In this document: in pieces, positions 25,462 to 32,815 of the stretch
Numbering within the stretch: the first letter of the stretch is position 1
How the letters are laid out: each line of letters begins with the position of its first letter
Assembly: GCA_963818505.1 (NCBI GenBank)
Contig: CAWFSJ010000005.1
Span: 744,001-808,000 of the forward strand
From: JADKAV01 sp963818505
GTDB lineage: Bacteria; Actinomycetota; Actinomycetes; S36-B12; UBA10799
Length of the DNA: 64,000 nt
Direction: 5' to 3'
Translations under genes and position numbers: made by a program
Notes under the pieces: generated by a model
Databases searched by the model: none
Told to the model about the DNA's origin: nothing
The model's input: the letters and a program-made list of their open reading frames with translations, nothing else

Positions 25462-25716
25462 TTAGTCGTCTTCTGCCGTGATCTCCACGACCTCGTCGGC
25501 CAGCACCGTGGCATTTCCGTCTGCGTCGATCGCGGTGATGGTCTCCTCCATGATCACGTTGCCGTCGGCGTCCTCCTCGACGACCAGATCGTCGATCACT
25601 GCCTCCCCGGTCTCGGTGTCGACCGCGGCCACGATGTCCTCGGCAATGATGTCGCCCTCGTCAGTCACGTCGGCCGCGGCTGCCTCGAATACCTCGATGT
25701 TGTCGTTCTCGCTCAT
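25462..25716 (-). CDS. Extremely acidic 84-residue protein
   Basis: The ATG at 25716 is preceded by AGGAGG 5 bases upstream, a strong sign of a real gene. The product has 29 Asp/Glu and no Lys, Arg, His, Cys, Trp or Tyr. It contains three loosely repeated units, DTETGEAVIDDLVVEE, DADGNVIMEETITAI and DADGNATVLADEVVEI. I know no family for it. The DxDGN turns resemble calcium-binding loops only superficially. No signal peptide or membrane segment is seen. It is divergent from the thioredoxin lipoprotein gene. Confidence 0.7.
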   Translation of the reverse strand: MSENDNIEVFEAAAADVTDEGDIIAEDIVAAVDTETGEAVIDDLVVEEDADGNVIMEETITAIDADGNATVLADEVVEITAEDD

Positions 25717-25826
25717 GCAATCCTCCTAGTTGGGAAGTTCGACGGTATTGCCAGAACCACGCATGATGCGCGACCAATCCGTTGTCGCCGGTGTCGCGAA
25801 CTGTTCGCAGAGACGAGAGGACCAAC

Positions 25827-26300
25827 ATGAACCGACGAGCCGTGACCCTTTCCGCCGTGGCGCTGATCGCGTTGGCGGGCTGCAGTTCCGCAGAATCCGG
25901 CGACGCCGCACCTTCGAGCGCCATGGAGAAGTCGCCGAGCGCCATGGAGAAGTCGCCGAGCGCCATGGAGAAGTCGCCGGAGGCGATGGCCGGAGGGGCC
26001 TACGTCACGGAGACCCAGTACCGCGAGGATCCCAGCGCGTACCAGGACGGAAACACCGTGCTGTTCTTCCACGCGGGCTGGTGCCCCGACTGCCAGGCGA
26101 CGGACAAGTCGATCCAGCAGACCGGGGTCCCTGCGGACATCAACATCGTCAAGATCGACTTCGACAGTGCCAACGACCTGCGCAAGAAGTACGGGATCAC
26201 CCAGCAGCACACCTTCGTGTTGGTCGGGCCGGACGGTGAGGAAGTGAAGAAGTGGACGGGTACGTTCACCGCCGATGACATCAACGCCCAGGTGAGTTAG
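25827..26300 (+). CDS. Thioredoxin-fold lipoprotein
   Basis: 157 residues from the ATG at 25827. The signal peptide MNRRAVTLSAVALIALAGC ends in a LAGC lipobox, so it is anchored on the outer face of the membrane. A low-complexity linker with three SAMEKSP units follows. The thioredoxin-like domain starts near residue 65 with VLFFHAGWCPDCQATDKSI; WCPDC is the redox CxxC motif. KKYGITQQHTFVLVGPDGEE contains a His-Thr where thioredoxins have the cis-Pro loop. Its stop shares a base with the CcdA-like gene, which would supply electrons across the membrane. Confidence 0.85.
   Translation: MNRRAVTLSAVALIALAGCSSAESGDAAPSSAMEKSPSAMEKSPSAMEKSPEAMAGGAYVTETQYREDPSAYQDGNTVLFFHAGWCPDCQATDKSIQQTGVPADINIVKIDFDSANDLRKKYGITQQHTFVLVGPDGEEVKKWTGTFTADDINAQVS
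25917..25979 (+). repeat. Three exact tandem copies of a 21-base unit
   Basis: AGCGCCATGGAGAAGTCGCC plus G is repeated three times without change, encoding SAMEKSP units in the lipoprotein linker; a fourth degenerate unit (EAMAGG) follows. Confidence 0.9.
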
Positions 26301-27028
26301 TGCTCGCGCTACTCGGCGCGTTCGTTGCGGGGGTCCTCACCACGTTGGCACCCTGCGTCCTGCCGATGCTTCCCGTGATCGTCGGGGGCTCGGTGTCGGG
26401 CACTGGTTCGGACCGTCGCCGCGCCTACGTGATCACGGCCTCGCTCGGGGTCTCGGTGGCGGTCTTCACGCTGTTGCTGAAGGCCTCCACCGCCTTGATC
26501 GACATTCCGCCGCGGACATGGTCGATCTTCAGCGGCGGGCTGCTGATCCTGCTGGGCGTCATCAGCCTGTTCCCGGGGTTATGGGAACGGCTCTCCGCCG
26601 CGCTGTCCCTGCAGTCCCGGACCACCACCGGGCTCGCCGAGGCCCGCCAGAGACAGGGATTCGGCGGGCAGATCCTCACCGGTGCGGCGCTCGGCCCGGT
26701 CTTCTCCAGCTGCAGTCCGCTCTATGCCTACGTCGTGGTGACCGTGCTGCCGGCTCAGTTCGGCTACGGGATGCTGCTGCTGGGCGCATACGTGGCCGGC
26801 TTGTGCGGAACGCTGCTGGTCGTGTCATTGCTCGGGCAGCGGTTCGTGCGCCGGATGGGCTGGGCTGCGGATCCGCACGGCTGGTTCCGCCGAGTGATCG
26901 GGCTGGCGTTCATCCTCGTGGGAATCTTCGTGCTCACCGGAGCCGACAAGGACCTGCAGGCATGGATCATCGAGAACTCGCCGATCCGGCCCTGGGAACT
27001 GGATTCGGGCTTCATCCCGGAGCAGTGA
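26300..27028 (+). CDS. CcdA/DsbD-type transmembrane electron transporter
   Basis: 242 residues with about six hydrophobic helices. The N-terminal helix has LAPCVLPMLPVIVGG and the fourth has FSSCSPLYAYVVV, the two redox Cys-Pro regions of the CcdA/DsbD membrane domain (the second here as CSP). It moves electrons from cytoplasmic thioredoxin to an extracytoplasmic partner, here most likely the CPDC lipoprotein encoded just upstream. The GTG overlaps that gene's TAG by one base. A nested palindrome follows. Confidence 0.87.
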   Translation: MLALLGAFVAGVLTTLAPCVLPMLPVIVGGSVSGTGSDRRRAYVITASLGVSVAVFTLLLKASTALIDIPPRTWSIFSGGLLILLGVISLFPGLWERLSAALSLQSRTTTGLAEARQRQGFGGQILTGAALGPVFSSCSPLYAYVVVTVLPAQFGYGMLLLGAYVAGLCGTLLVVSLLGQRFVRRMGWAADPHGWFRRVIGLAFILVGIFVLTGADKDLQAWIIENSPIRPWELDSGFIPEQ

Positions 27029-27060
27029 GGTGGGTGGCGGGCGCTCTCCGGACCGCCCGC

Positions 27061-27128
27061 GTTAGAGGTTGTGGTCCTGGTTAGCGAATCCACGCGTTGT
27101 TTCGCTAACCAACAGCACAACCTCTAAC
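27061..27128. repeat. Family-1 nested palindrome, copy 1
   Basis: Outer arms GTTAGAGGTTGTG / CACAACCTCTAAC (13 bp, perfect) enclose inner arms GGTTAGCGAA / TTCGCTAACC (10 bp, one mismatch or none). A second copy is at 35287-35354. It may also terminate the ccdA operon. Confidence 0.85.
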
Positions 27129-27287
27129 CAACGCGGGGTCGGCGCAAGCCGTGGGGCCGGGAGAAGCCCACCCCCCAAACCACGCCTGACCATTTGCCCC
27201 ACTACGGGTGAGTGGCTTGTCTGGGCCCTTCCGTAGAATTGCCCCGTGGGCGCAGATGCCCCATGTGTCTAACAAGGAGTTCTGTGT

Positions 27288-27665
27288 ATGGACGGCTCTG
27301 TATTCCAGGCCATTTTGCTTGCCTTCGTCTTCATGGCGTACCTGATCCTGGTGTTCGTCATCGTCGGCGACCTCATGCGTGACCAGAAGCTCAGCGGCTG
27401 GTGGAAAGCTGTGTGGATCATCGCTCTGGTTGCGATCCCGTGGCTGACCGGTCTGATCTACCTGATCGCGCGCGGCAAGGGTATGGCCGAGCGCTCTGCG
27501 GCCCAGGCCCAGGAGATGCAAAAGGCCCAGGCCGAGTACATCAAGTCGGTCTCGGGCAGCACCGACCCGGCGGCTCAGATCGCCCAGGCGAAGAAGCTGC
27601 ACGACGACGGCGTGATCTCTGACGAGGAGTTCGCGCAGTTGAAGTCAAAGGCCCTGGCTTCCTGA
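27288..27665 (+). CDS. Small membrane protein with C-terminal SHOCT motif
   Basis: 125 residues. AAGGAGT precedes the ATG at 9 bases. Two hydrophobic helices (residues ~5-27 and ~40-62; the second carries WWKAVWIIALVAIPWLTGLI as in the phospholipase D N-terminal membrane domain) are followed by a helical linker. The C-terminal SHOCT motif is IAQAKKLHDDGVISDEEFAQ LKSKAL. SHOCT ends are thought to aid oligomerisation. Function unknown; a good terminator follows. Confidence 0.85.
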   Translation: MDGSVFQAILLAFVFMAYLILVFVIVGDLMRDQKLSGWWKAVWIIALVAIPWLTGLIYLIARGKGMAERSAAQAQEMQKAQAEYIKSVSGSTDPAAQIAQAKKLHDDGVISDEEFAQLKSKALAS

Positions 27666-27673
27666 AGCCACGT

Positions 27674-27706
27674 GAAGCGCCCCTCACTGCTGGTGGGGGG
27701 CGCTTT
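27674..27706. terminator. Terminator shared by convergent genes
   Basis: GAAGCGCCCC pairs with GGGGCGCTTTC around a 12-base loop with a T-run (CTTTC) after the arm. It lies between the SHOCT gene and the MFS gene, overlapping the end of the latter. Confidence 0.7.
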
Positions 27707-29099
27707 CGCGTGTAACGAAGCCGAACGCCGCGATGCCCGCTCCGACAACGCATAGCCCTGCGGAGATCAGCTGAGCTGTGCGGAAGCCTTCGGCCAGACC
27801 CGCGCCGGAGGCGGCGATCCCGGCCGCAGCCGGAAGGACAGCGATGGCGATCAGCCCGGCAACCCTGGCCACGGCGTTGTTCACCCCGGACGCGGTCCCG
27901 GACAGGGCCGGTGCGATCTCCAGCAGCGCAGCGGTCGTCACCGGGGCGACCACGAGCACCAGCCCGAACGCGAAGATCAGCATCGCAGGCAGCAGCGCCG
28001 TGAAGTACGAGTCGCCAGGCCCGATCCGCGAGAGGAGCCCCAACCCGGCAGCCATCACCAACGGCCCGGCGGTCAGGAACCAGCGCGGCCCCCAGCGGCT
28101 GACAAGACCCCCCACCCGTGAGCTCAGCAGCGCAAGGATCACGGTGATGGGCAGTCCGGCTGCACCAGCCGCCACTGCTGAGTAGCCCATCACGATCTGC
28201 ACGTAGATGGTCACGAGGAACGTCGCGGCGCTCAGCGCGCCGTACACCACGAAGGTGACGAGGTTCGCCACGGTGAAGCTGCGGATGTTGAACAGGCTCA
28301 GCGGGATCATCGGCGGCGGCTTCTGGGTACGGCCCCGGCGTGACTCCGTGGCGAAGAACGCAACCAGAAGCGTCACGCCGAGCGTCACGAGCACCCAGGC
28401 CAACCCGCCCAGGCGTTGCGCCTCGATGAGCGGGCCCACGAGCAGCCCCAGACCAAGGGTCGCCAACCCCGCACCCAGGAGGTCCAACTGGGAGACCAAG
28501 GGCGCCGAGGTGCGACTGCCGGGTGTGGCCGGCACCGCGGATCGCGCCAGCCAGACGGCCAAGGCGGCCAGCGGCAGGTTGATCAGGAAGGCCAAGCGCC
28601 AGCCCGCCGGGAAGGCATCGACCAACGCGCCGCCGATGAACGGACCCAGCGCCGTGAAGACCCCGGACAGACCCGACCACGCTCCGATGGCCTTGCCGCG
28701 GTCGGCCCCGGCGAACTCCGAGTTGAGCAGAGCCAGGGAGGTGGGCACGAGCAGCGCGGCGCACGCTCCCTGGACCATGCGCGCCAGCACTAGGGCAGCG
28801 ATTCCTGGTGCCAGGCCGCAGGCGACGCTGGCGAGTGCGAAGCCGATCGTCCCGACGATGAACATCCTGCGCTTGCCCAACAGGTCGCCCAGTGCTCCAC
28901 CCACCAGAACGAGTGCCCCCAGTGTCAGCAGGTACCCGTCGAGCACCCACTGCATCCCAGCGAAACCACCGCCGAGGTCTTCGGCGATATGCGGCGCTGC
29001 CACTGTCACGATGGTCGAGTCCAGGAAAGCCATGCCGGACCCCACGACACTGGCCGCGAGCGCTCGGCGGCCCGATGGGGAGGACAGCACCAAGGTCAT
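27684..29099 (-). CDS. DHA2-type MFS drug exporter (14 helices)
   Basis: About 471 residues from the ATG at 29099. Motif C-like GSGMAFLDSTIVTVAAPHIAED is typical of EmrB/QacA proteins, and motif A is GGALGDLLGKRRMF. Around 14 hydrophobic helices fill the chain, including VLARMVQGACAALLVPTSLA. It would export drugs or metabolites using the proton gradient. A leaderless promoter box TAACCT lies 6 bases upstream of this ATG, which favours it over the GTG two codons earlier. No TetR or MarR regulator is adjacent. Confidence 0.87.
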   Translation of the reverse strand: MTLVLSSPSGRRALAASVVGSGMAFLDSTIVTVAAPHIAEDLGGGFAGMQWVLDGYLLTLGALVLVGGALGDLLGKRRMFIVGTIGFALASVACGLAPGIAALVLARMVQGACAALLVPTSLALLNSEFAGADRGKAIGAWSGLSGVFTALGPFIGGALVDAFPAGWRLAFLINLPLAALAVWLARSAVPATPGSRTSAPLVSQLDLLGAGLATLGLGLLVGPLIEAQRLGGLAWVLVTLGVTLLVAFFATESRRGRTQKPPPMIPLSLFNIRSFTVANLVTFVVYGALSAATFLVTIYVQIVMGYSAVAAGAAGLPITVILALLSSRVGGLVSRWGPRWFLTAGPLVMAAGLGLLSRIGPGDSYFTALLPAMLIFAFGLVLVVAPVTTAALLEIAPALSGTASGVNNAVARVAGLIAIAVLPAAAGIAASGAGLAEGFRTAQLISAGLCVVGAGIAAFGFVTRESAPHQQ

Positions 29100-29105
29100 G
29101 GACAC

Positions 29106-29111
29106 AGGTTA
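29106..29111 (-). promoter_or_regulatory. Candidate leaderless -10 box of the MFS gene
   Basis: TAACCT on the minus strand, 6 bases before ATG, with no ribosome binding site. Confidence 0.35.
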
Positions 29112-29152
29112 GACACGGCGGATGCCGAGGAGCCGTGCCAAAGAATGCGACC

Positions 29153-29158
29153 TACTGT
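29153..29158 (+). promoter_or_regulatory. Candidate leaderless -10 box of the DUF389 gene
   Basis: TACTGT on the plus strand, 7 bases before the ATG at 29166; divergent from the similar box at 29106. Confidence 0.3.
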
Positions 29159-29165
29159 GGGCGGC

Positions 29166-30191
29166 ATGGCTGAGAAGACATGGAGCATCGGATCCATCCT
29201 GGTCGGGCGACCCACGGACCGACTGAGCGTGGATGATCTCGAGACACTGTTGTTCCTCGACCGAGGCGAGGCCCGGTACAAGTTCCAGCGCTTCGGTTTG
29301 CTGCTGGTGTTGTCGGCCATCATCGCCAGTGGCGGCATCATCGTCGACTCCACCGCGACCGTCATCGGCGCGATGATCGTCGCACCGTTGGGCGTACCCA
29401 TCATGGGCGTGGCGCTGGCAACAGTGGTGAGTTCGGCGGCTCGCCTGACGGCAGCGATCGCGGGGGTGGTGGGTGGCGCCCTTGGGGCCGCGCTCATCGG
29501 TGCGCTTATGGCGGCGTTGTTCGTGCCCGAGACCAGCGACGTGCTGACCAATCCGCAGGTGGCCGGGCGCATCACGCCCAGCGTCGTCGACATGGTGGTG
29601 GCCTTGGCCGTCGGTGTCGTGGCTGCGGTCGGAATGATGCGACGCGACCTGTCCGACGTGCTCCCCGGTGTGGCCATCGCCATCTCACTGGTCCCCCCGA
29701 TGTGCGTGGTGGGTATCACCGCGTCCGAGACTGAATGGGCCGCGGCAGCAAAGGCACTGACCCTGTTCGCCACCAACGTCGTCGCGATGATCGCCGCCGG
29801 CATCCTGACCTTCGCCGCTGCCAAGTATGCGACCGCGGACTCAGCACTGCGCAGCCTCAACAGCCGCCGAGTCACCACCATGGTGGGGATCGCGCTCATC
29901 GCTTTGCTGATCCCGCTGGGTGTGCAAAGCGTGGAGTACCAGCGGCTGTCGCGCTCGCAGGTCGCTGCCAACGAGGCCACACAGCAGTGGTTGGCGGGCA
30001 CCGGATGGGAACTCGAATACGCGAACGTCTCGGGCAACGCGATAGCAGTGCGGATATTGGGCACGGGCCAACCGCCCCCGGTCGAGTCGCTCATGTCGTT
30101 GCTCGATGCGTCTGTGGCCTCGGCCTACGAGGTCACGGTCGATGCCCAGCAGGGGGAGTCCATCAAGGCGGGGACGACGAACCCGAGCTAG
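29166..30191 (+). CDS. DUF389 membrane protein
   Basis: 341 residues. DUF389 landmarks: LSAIIASGGIIVDSTATVIG, then AMIVAPLGVPIMG, and later GVAIAISLVPPMCVVGI. About six to eight hydrophobic helices lie between residues ~38 and ~260, then an extracellular-like C-terminal domain (~residues 265-335). Members are uncharacterised hydrophobic proteins. An in-frame extension upstream overlaps the MFS gene on the other strand and is not credible. It ends 21 bases before the next gene. Confidence 0.87.
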   Translation: MAEKTWSIGSILVGRPTDRLSVDDLETLLFLDRGEARYKFQRFGLLLVLSAIIASGGIIVDSTATVIGAMIVAPLGVPIMGVALATVVSSAARLTAAIAGVVGGALGAALIGALMAALFVPETSDVLTNPQVAGRITPSVVDMVVALAVGVVAAVGMMRRDLSDVLPGVAIAISLVPPMCVVGITASETEWAAAAKALTLFATNVVAMIAAGILTFAAAKYATADSALRSLNSRRVTTMVGIALIALLIPLGVQSVEYQRLSRSQVAANEATQQWLAGTGWELEYANVSGNAIAVRILGTGQPPPVESLMSLLDASVASAYEVTVDAQQGESIKAGTTNPS

Positions 30192-30211
30192 GGCAGTGTC
30201 ACCATGGAGAC

Positions 30212-30886
30212 ATGGCGCAACGTCCCGGGTTGAGTGGGGCCCTCTTCGAGGAGTTCCACCGTTGGTCGGATCTTGGCATGGGACTGGTCGGGTTGGCCTC
30301 CGACTACACCCGGTCGCACCTGATCGAGGGGACCGACGAGCAGGCCGAGCCCGGCGAGGTGGTGACTCTTGCGAGACTGCTCGCGGTGCTGCCCGGCGCG
30401 ACCGCCACGATGACTGCGGCTGCCCAGAGCGTCGTCTTCGACATGGTCGCCGCGCTGGAGCACCTGATGAACCGAGCGACTGCTGCTGCCTCCTCGGTGG
30501 AGTTCACGGGCAAGCCGATCCGCCGGCTGTACGAAAGCCTGGCCGACCTCGACGCGCAGTTCCAGAGCAAACAGGATGAGAGGGCGCAGGCCGCGGCCGA
30601 ATTCCTGGCCCGGGTGGGCCCACACACGACAGCGGAACTGCTGTCGAGGGTGGACATGAACATGGTTCTCAGCGAGGTGGACATGGATGCCCTCGTGGAG
30701 CGGGTCACCCTTGAAAGGGTGTTGGAGAAGGTGGATTTCAACGCTGTCGTAGCTGACGCGCTGGCGCAGATCGATGCGACCGATCTCACGGGGGTGCTGG
30801 CCTCGAACACGGTCGGGTCGATCCGTACTCTGCCCGGCACGGCCACCCGGATCGCGGGACGAGTGGTCCGCCGTCCGGGCACCTGA
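30212..30886 (+). CDS. Hypothetical protein with VD-x-NAVV repeats
   Basis: 224 residues from the ATG at 30212. The first half is alpha-helical with no motif I know (LARLLAVLPGATATMTAAAQ). From about residue 145 come near-tandem units VDMNMVLSEVDMDALVERV, then VDFNAVVADALAQIDATDL, the actinobacterial VDLDAVVARVD-type repeat found in membrane-associated proteins of unknown role. No membrane segment is clear. It overlaps dtd by one base (TGATG), so the two are coupled. Confidence 0.75.
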   Translation: MAQRPGLSGALFEEFHRWSDLGMGLVGLASDYTRSHLIEGTDEQAEPGEVVTLARLLAVLPGATATMTAAAQSVVFDMVAALEHLMNRATAAASSVEFTGKPIRRLYESLADLDAQFQSKQDERAQAAAEFLARVGPHTTAELLSRVDMNMVLSEVDMDALVERVTLERVLEKVDFNAVVADALAQIDATDLTGVLASNTVGSIRTLPGTATRIAGRVVRRPGT

Positions 30887-31353
30887 TGCGGGCACTTGTC
30901 CAGCGCGCGGACGGTGCGGCGGTCAGCGTCCAGGGCGAGATCATCGGATCGTTCGACGGTCCCGGCCTGGTCGTGCTGGTCGGCGTCACTCACACCGACG
31001 ACGCACAACTGGCAGCCCGATTGGCGGCGAAGGTCTGGGGTGCACGGCTGTTCGACCGTGATCGATTGCCGCAGATCTGCGTACCGCCGGGCGGGCCCGC
31101 CGAACTGTCGGCCTCCGATGTCGGCCTGCCGCTGTTGGTGATCAGCCAGTTCACGCTCTACGCAAACACCGGCAAAGGCCGGCGTCCGACCTGGGACGCT
31201 GCAGCGCCGCGCCCAGTGGCCGAACCGCTCGTGGACGCGTTCGTGGAGGCGTTGCGTGCTACCGGTGCGCGGGTGCACACCGGGCGGTTCGGTGCCGATA
31301 TGCAGGTACGTTTCACAAACGACGGGCCGATCACGGTCCTGTTCGAGTTGTGA
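30886..31353 (+). CDS. dtd: D-aminoacyl-tRNA deacylase
   Basis: 155 residues, close to the family norm. Starts MRALVQRADGAAVSV. The two active-site motifs are LLVISQFTLYA (SQxTL-type) and RFTNDGPITVLFEL (NxGPxT-type with the cross-subunit Gly-Pro). It hydrolyses D-amino acids and glycine mischarged on tRNA, as a cytoplasmic homodimer. It follows the VD-repeat gene with a TGATG overlap. Confidence 0.93.
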   Translation: MRALVQRADGAAVSVQGEIIGSFDGPGLVVLVGVTHTDDAQLAARLAAKVWGARLFDRDRLPQICVPPGGPAELSASDVGLPLLVISQFTLYANTGKGRRPTWDAAAPRPVAEPLVDAFVEALRATGARVHTGRFGADMQVRFTNDGPITVLFEL

Positions 31354-31379
31354 CCCCGCCTTCGCCGCGGGACCTCAAC

Positions 31380-31385
31380 TAGCCT
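31380..31385 (+). promoter_or_regulatory. Candidate leaderless -10 box
   Basis: TAGCCT, 6 bases before the ATG at 31392, with no ribosome binding site between. Confidence 0.35.
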
Positions 31386-31391
31386 GAGCAG

Positions 31392-32123
31392 ATGTTCGAT
31401 GCACCGATCTCGGAGGTCAGTGGCGCATGCTTCGCGGGGGACCGCCTGGTCCTGGTCGGGGATGCTGAACCGGTACTGGCATGGGCGTCCTGGGCTGCCG
31501 ATGGCCCCGGCCAGTGGTCCACCATCAACGTTGCGGATCTGCCCGACGCACCGGCGAAGACCGGGCAGTTCGAAGCGGTCGAGCACCTCCGTGGATCCAC
31601 GGTGCTGATCCTGTGCGAGGAGCCGGCGTTGGTGGTGGCCGTGGACCTGGACCGGTCGGTTGTCACGGGTTGGTGGCAACTGCGGGTCGATCTGAAGGAT
31701 CTGGCGAAGCCGTGGAAGAAGGATCCGAACTCCCACGGCGAGGGCATGTTCACCGGCCCCGACCGACTGTTCGTGATCAAGGAGAAGAAGCCGGCCACCA
31801 TCGTCGAGTTCGGTCTACCGGGCCAGGTGAGCATCGGGGGCCCCGTCGCCGGCACCTGGGATCCGTCAGCCTCTGGCGACCTGGTGGCCCTGGCCCACTG
31901 GCCGCTGGACCTCGAGGACGTCAGCGACGTGTGTGTTGTCGACGCTGAGATCTGGCTGCTCAGTGACAAGGACCGATGCATCATGGCGCTGGGCGGACAA
32001 CCCGTGACCTTGGCCAAGGACCTGGCCAAGCCCGAGGGTCTGGCCCGGACTCCCGACGGCAGGTGGCTGGTGGCTTTGGACAACAAGGACGGCCGCGATG
32101 CCCTGCACGTGGTGGAGATCTGA
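31392..32123 (+). CDS. Beta-propeller-like protein (SdiA-regulated-like)
   Basis: 243 residues. Repeated strand-turn patterns (ISEVSGACFAGDRLVLVGD, VEHLRGSTVLILCEEP, VSDVCVVDAEIWLLSDKDRC, AKPEGLARTPDGRWLVALDN) match the SdiA-regulated / phytase-like beta-propeller style, in which residues such as the EGLA..DG turn recur. No signal peptide is seen, so it appears cytoplasmic, unlike many relatives. Specific activity is not assignable. It is followed 8 bases later by a small gene. Confidence 0.7.
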   Translation: MFDAPISEVSGACFAGDRLVLVGDAEPVLAWASWAADGPGQWSTINVADLPDAPAKTGQFEAVEHLRGSTVLILCEEPALVVAVDLDRSVVTGWWQLRVDLKDLAKPWKKDPNSHGEGMFTGPDRLFVIKEKKPATIVEFGLPGQVSIGGPVAGTWDPSASGDLVALAHWPLDLEDVSDVCVVDAEIWLLSDKDRCIMALGGQPVTLAKDLAKPEGLARTPDGRWLVALDNKDGRDALHVVEI

Positions 32124-32131
32124 GGGCGAAC

Positions 32132-32443
32132 GTGGGACTGTTCGACTGGCTCGGGTGGTTCAACAGGTCCAGAGTGGAGCCGGAGGTGAACATGGGCGAG
32201 GAACCGACCGCCGTCGACAAGGACGAGTTCATCGGCGCCCGCACACGGTTCCGCGGCGAGTTCACCCCGGAGAACCTCGCGTTCGACTCGAATCTGCAGG
32301 AGTTCGCCACCCGCGTGGCCTACATCTGCGGGTTGGAGACGGCCGGCAAGATCGCCCCCGACGAGGCCCACCGTCAGATTCGCGAGCTGTACGAGCACCT
32401 GAGCCGGACCCACGAGGGTCTCGGGATCGGTGAGGACGACTAG
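32132..32443 (+). CDS. Small conserved-looking hypothetical protein
   Basis: 103 residues from GTG at 32132, chosen because it follows a GAGGGCGA-type site after the upstream stop; longer starts overlap the upstream gene. The N-terminus GLFDWLGWFNRS is amphipathic. The rest is acidic and helical (DEFIGARTRFRGEFTPENLA, YICGLETAGKIAPDEAHRQI). No known domain is recognised. It ends about 200 bases before the Met/Cys leader peptide. Confidence 0.65.
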   Translation: MGLFDWLGWFNRSRVEPEVNMGEEPTAVDKDEFIGARTRFRGEFTPENLAFDSNLQEFATRVAYICGLETAGKIAPDEAHRQIRELYEHLSRTHEGLGIGEDD

Positions 32444-32492
32444 GCCCACACGCGACTTCCCCTCAGGAACTTCCCGACATCCCCGCCATGAG

Positions 32493-32505
32493 CCTGCAGA
32501 TCCGG
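32493..32505 (+). repeat. CCTGCAGATCCGG repeat module
   Basis: The 13-base core also occurs at 20979-20991, at 56976-56988 and, inverted, at 56905-56917; here it is preceded by CATGAG rather than CATGATCAA. Confidence 0.6.
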
Positions 32506-32643
32506 TCACGCCACCACCGCGAAGGACCCGCACCCGGGGCCGGGGCCAGCCTGCGCAGCACCTGCTTTCCGTGACCCGGGGTCGACGCAGGTATCGGGCG
32601 TATGTCAAGATTCTGCCTAACGTGTGGAAGGAGGTTCGCGACG

Positions 32644-32700
32644 ATGAGTTCCCGGCAGATGTGTATGTGTTGTCGAATGATGTTCATCGCCGGGGCCTGA
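32644..32700 (+). CDS. Met/Cys-rich leader peptide of metY-metX
   Basis: An ATG at 32644, 9 bases after a strong AAGGAGG (32628-32634), opens an 18-codon frame reading MSSRQMCMCCRMMFIAGA and ending in TGA at 32698-32700. It has five Met and three Cys, eight of 18 residues, and six of the eight codons from 6 to 13 are Met or Cys. Downstream lies an attenuator-like hairpin and then metY, which makes homocysteine from O-acetylhomoserine and sulfide, and metX. Ribosome stalling on scarce Met-tRNA or Cys-tRNA would be the signal. The composition, ribosome binding site and position are seen directly; regulation is inferred. Confidence 0.75.
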   Translation: MSSRQMCMCCRMMFIAGA

Positions 32701-32746
32701 GCGACGTCACTGCGTTCCCCGGCGAAGAGTCCGGGGCTTTTCTTTT
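32689..32746 (+). promoter_or_regulatory. Transcription attenuator with exclusive hairpins
   Basis: Segment A, GCCGGGG (32689-32695), overlaps the last codons of the leader peptide. Segment B, CCCCGGC (32717-32723), can pair perfectly with A. Segment C, CCGGGG (32731-32736), can pair with CCCCGG of B and is followed by CTTTTCTTTT, an intrinsic terminator. If the ribosome reaches the leader stop it covers A, so B:C forms and transcription ends. If it stalls on the earlier Met/Cys codons, A:B can form and metY is read. Confidence 0.7.
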
Positions 32747-32815
32747 CGGTGCGTTGAGCACCCGGGCCGAACCCACACAGCACCGGACCCGACATCTTCA
32801 GAAAAGGAAAACCCA

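Larger units (their letters stand above)
32444..32815 (+). other. 372-base leader region of metY-metX
   Basis: No large gene. In order: a CCTGCAGATCCGG repeat module (32493-32505); a possible long-range hairpin CCGGTCACG/CGTGACCCGG (32502-32580); a candidate -10 TAACGT (32618-32623); AAGGAGG (32628-32634); the Met/Cys-rich 18-codon frame (32644-32700); alternative hairpins and a T-run (32689-32746); and AAAGGAAA before metY. Confidence 0.7.

Noticed and set aside
28207..29112. Plus-strand 301-codon frame opposite the MFS gene
   Set aside because: The minus strand encodes 14 clean membrane helices; this frame has no family features and is a shadow.
32444..32815. SAM riboswitch upstream of metY
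   Set aside because: I looked for the conserved cores of the common SAM riboswitch classes and did not see them; the Met/Cys peptide with alternative hairpins explains the region better.
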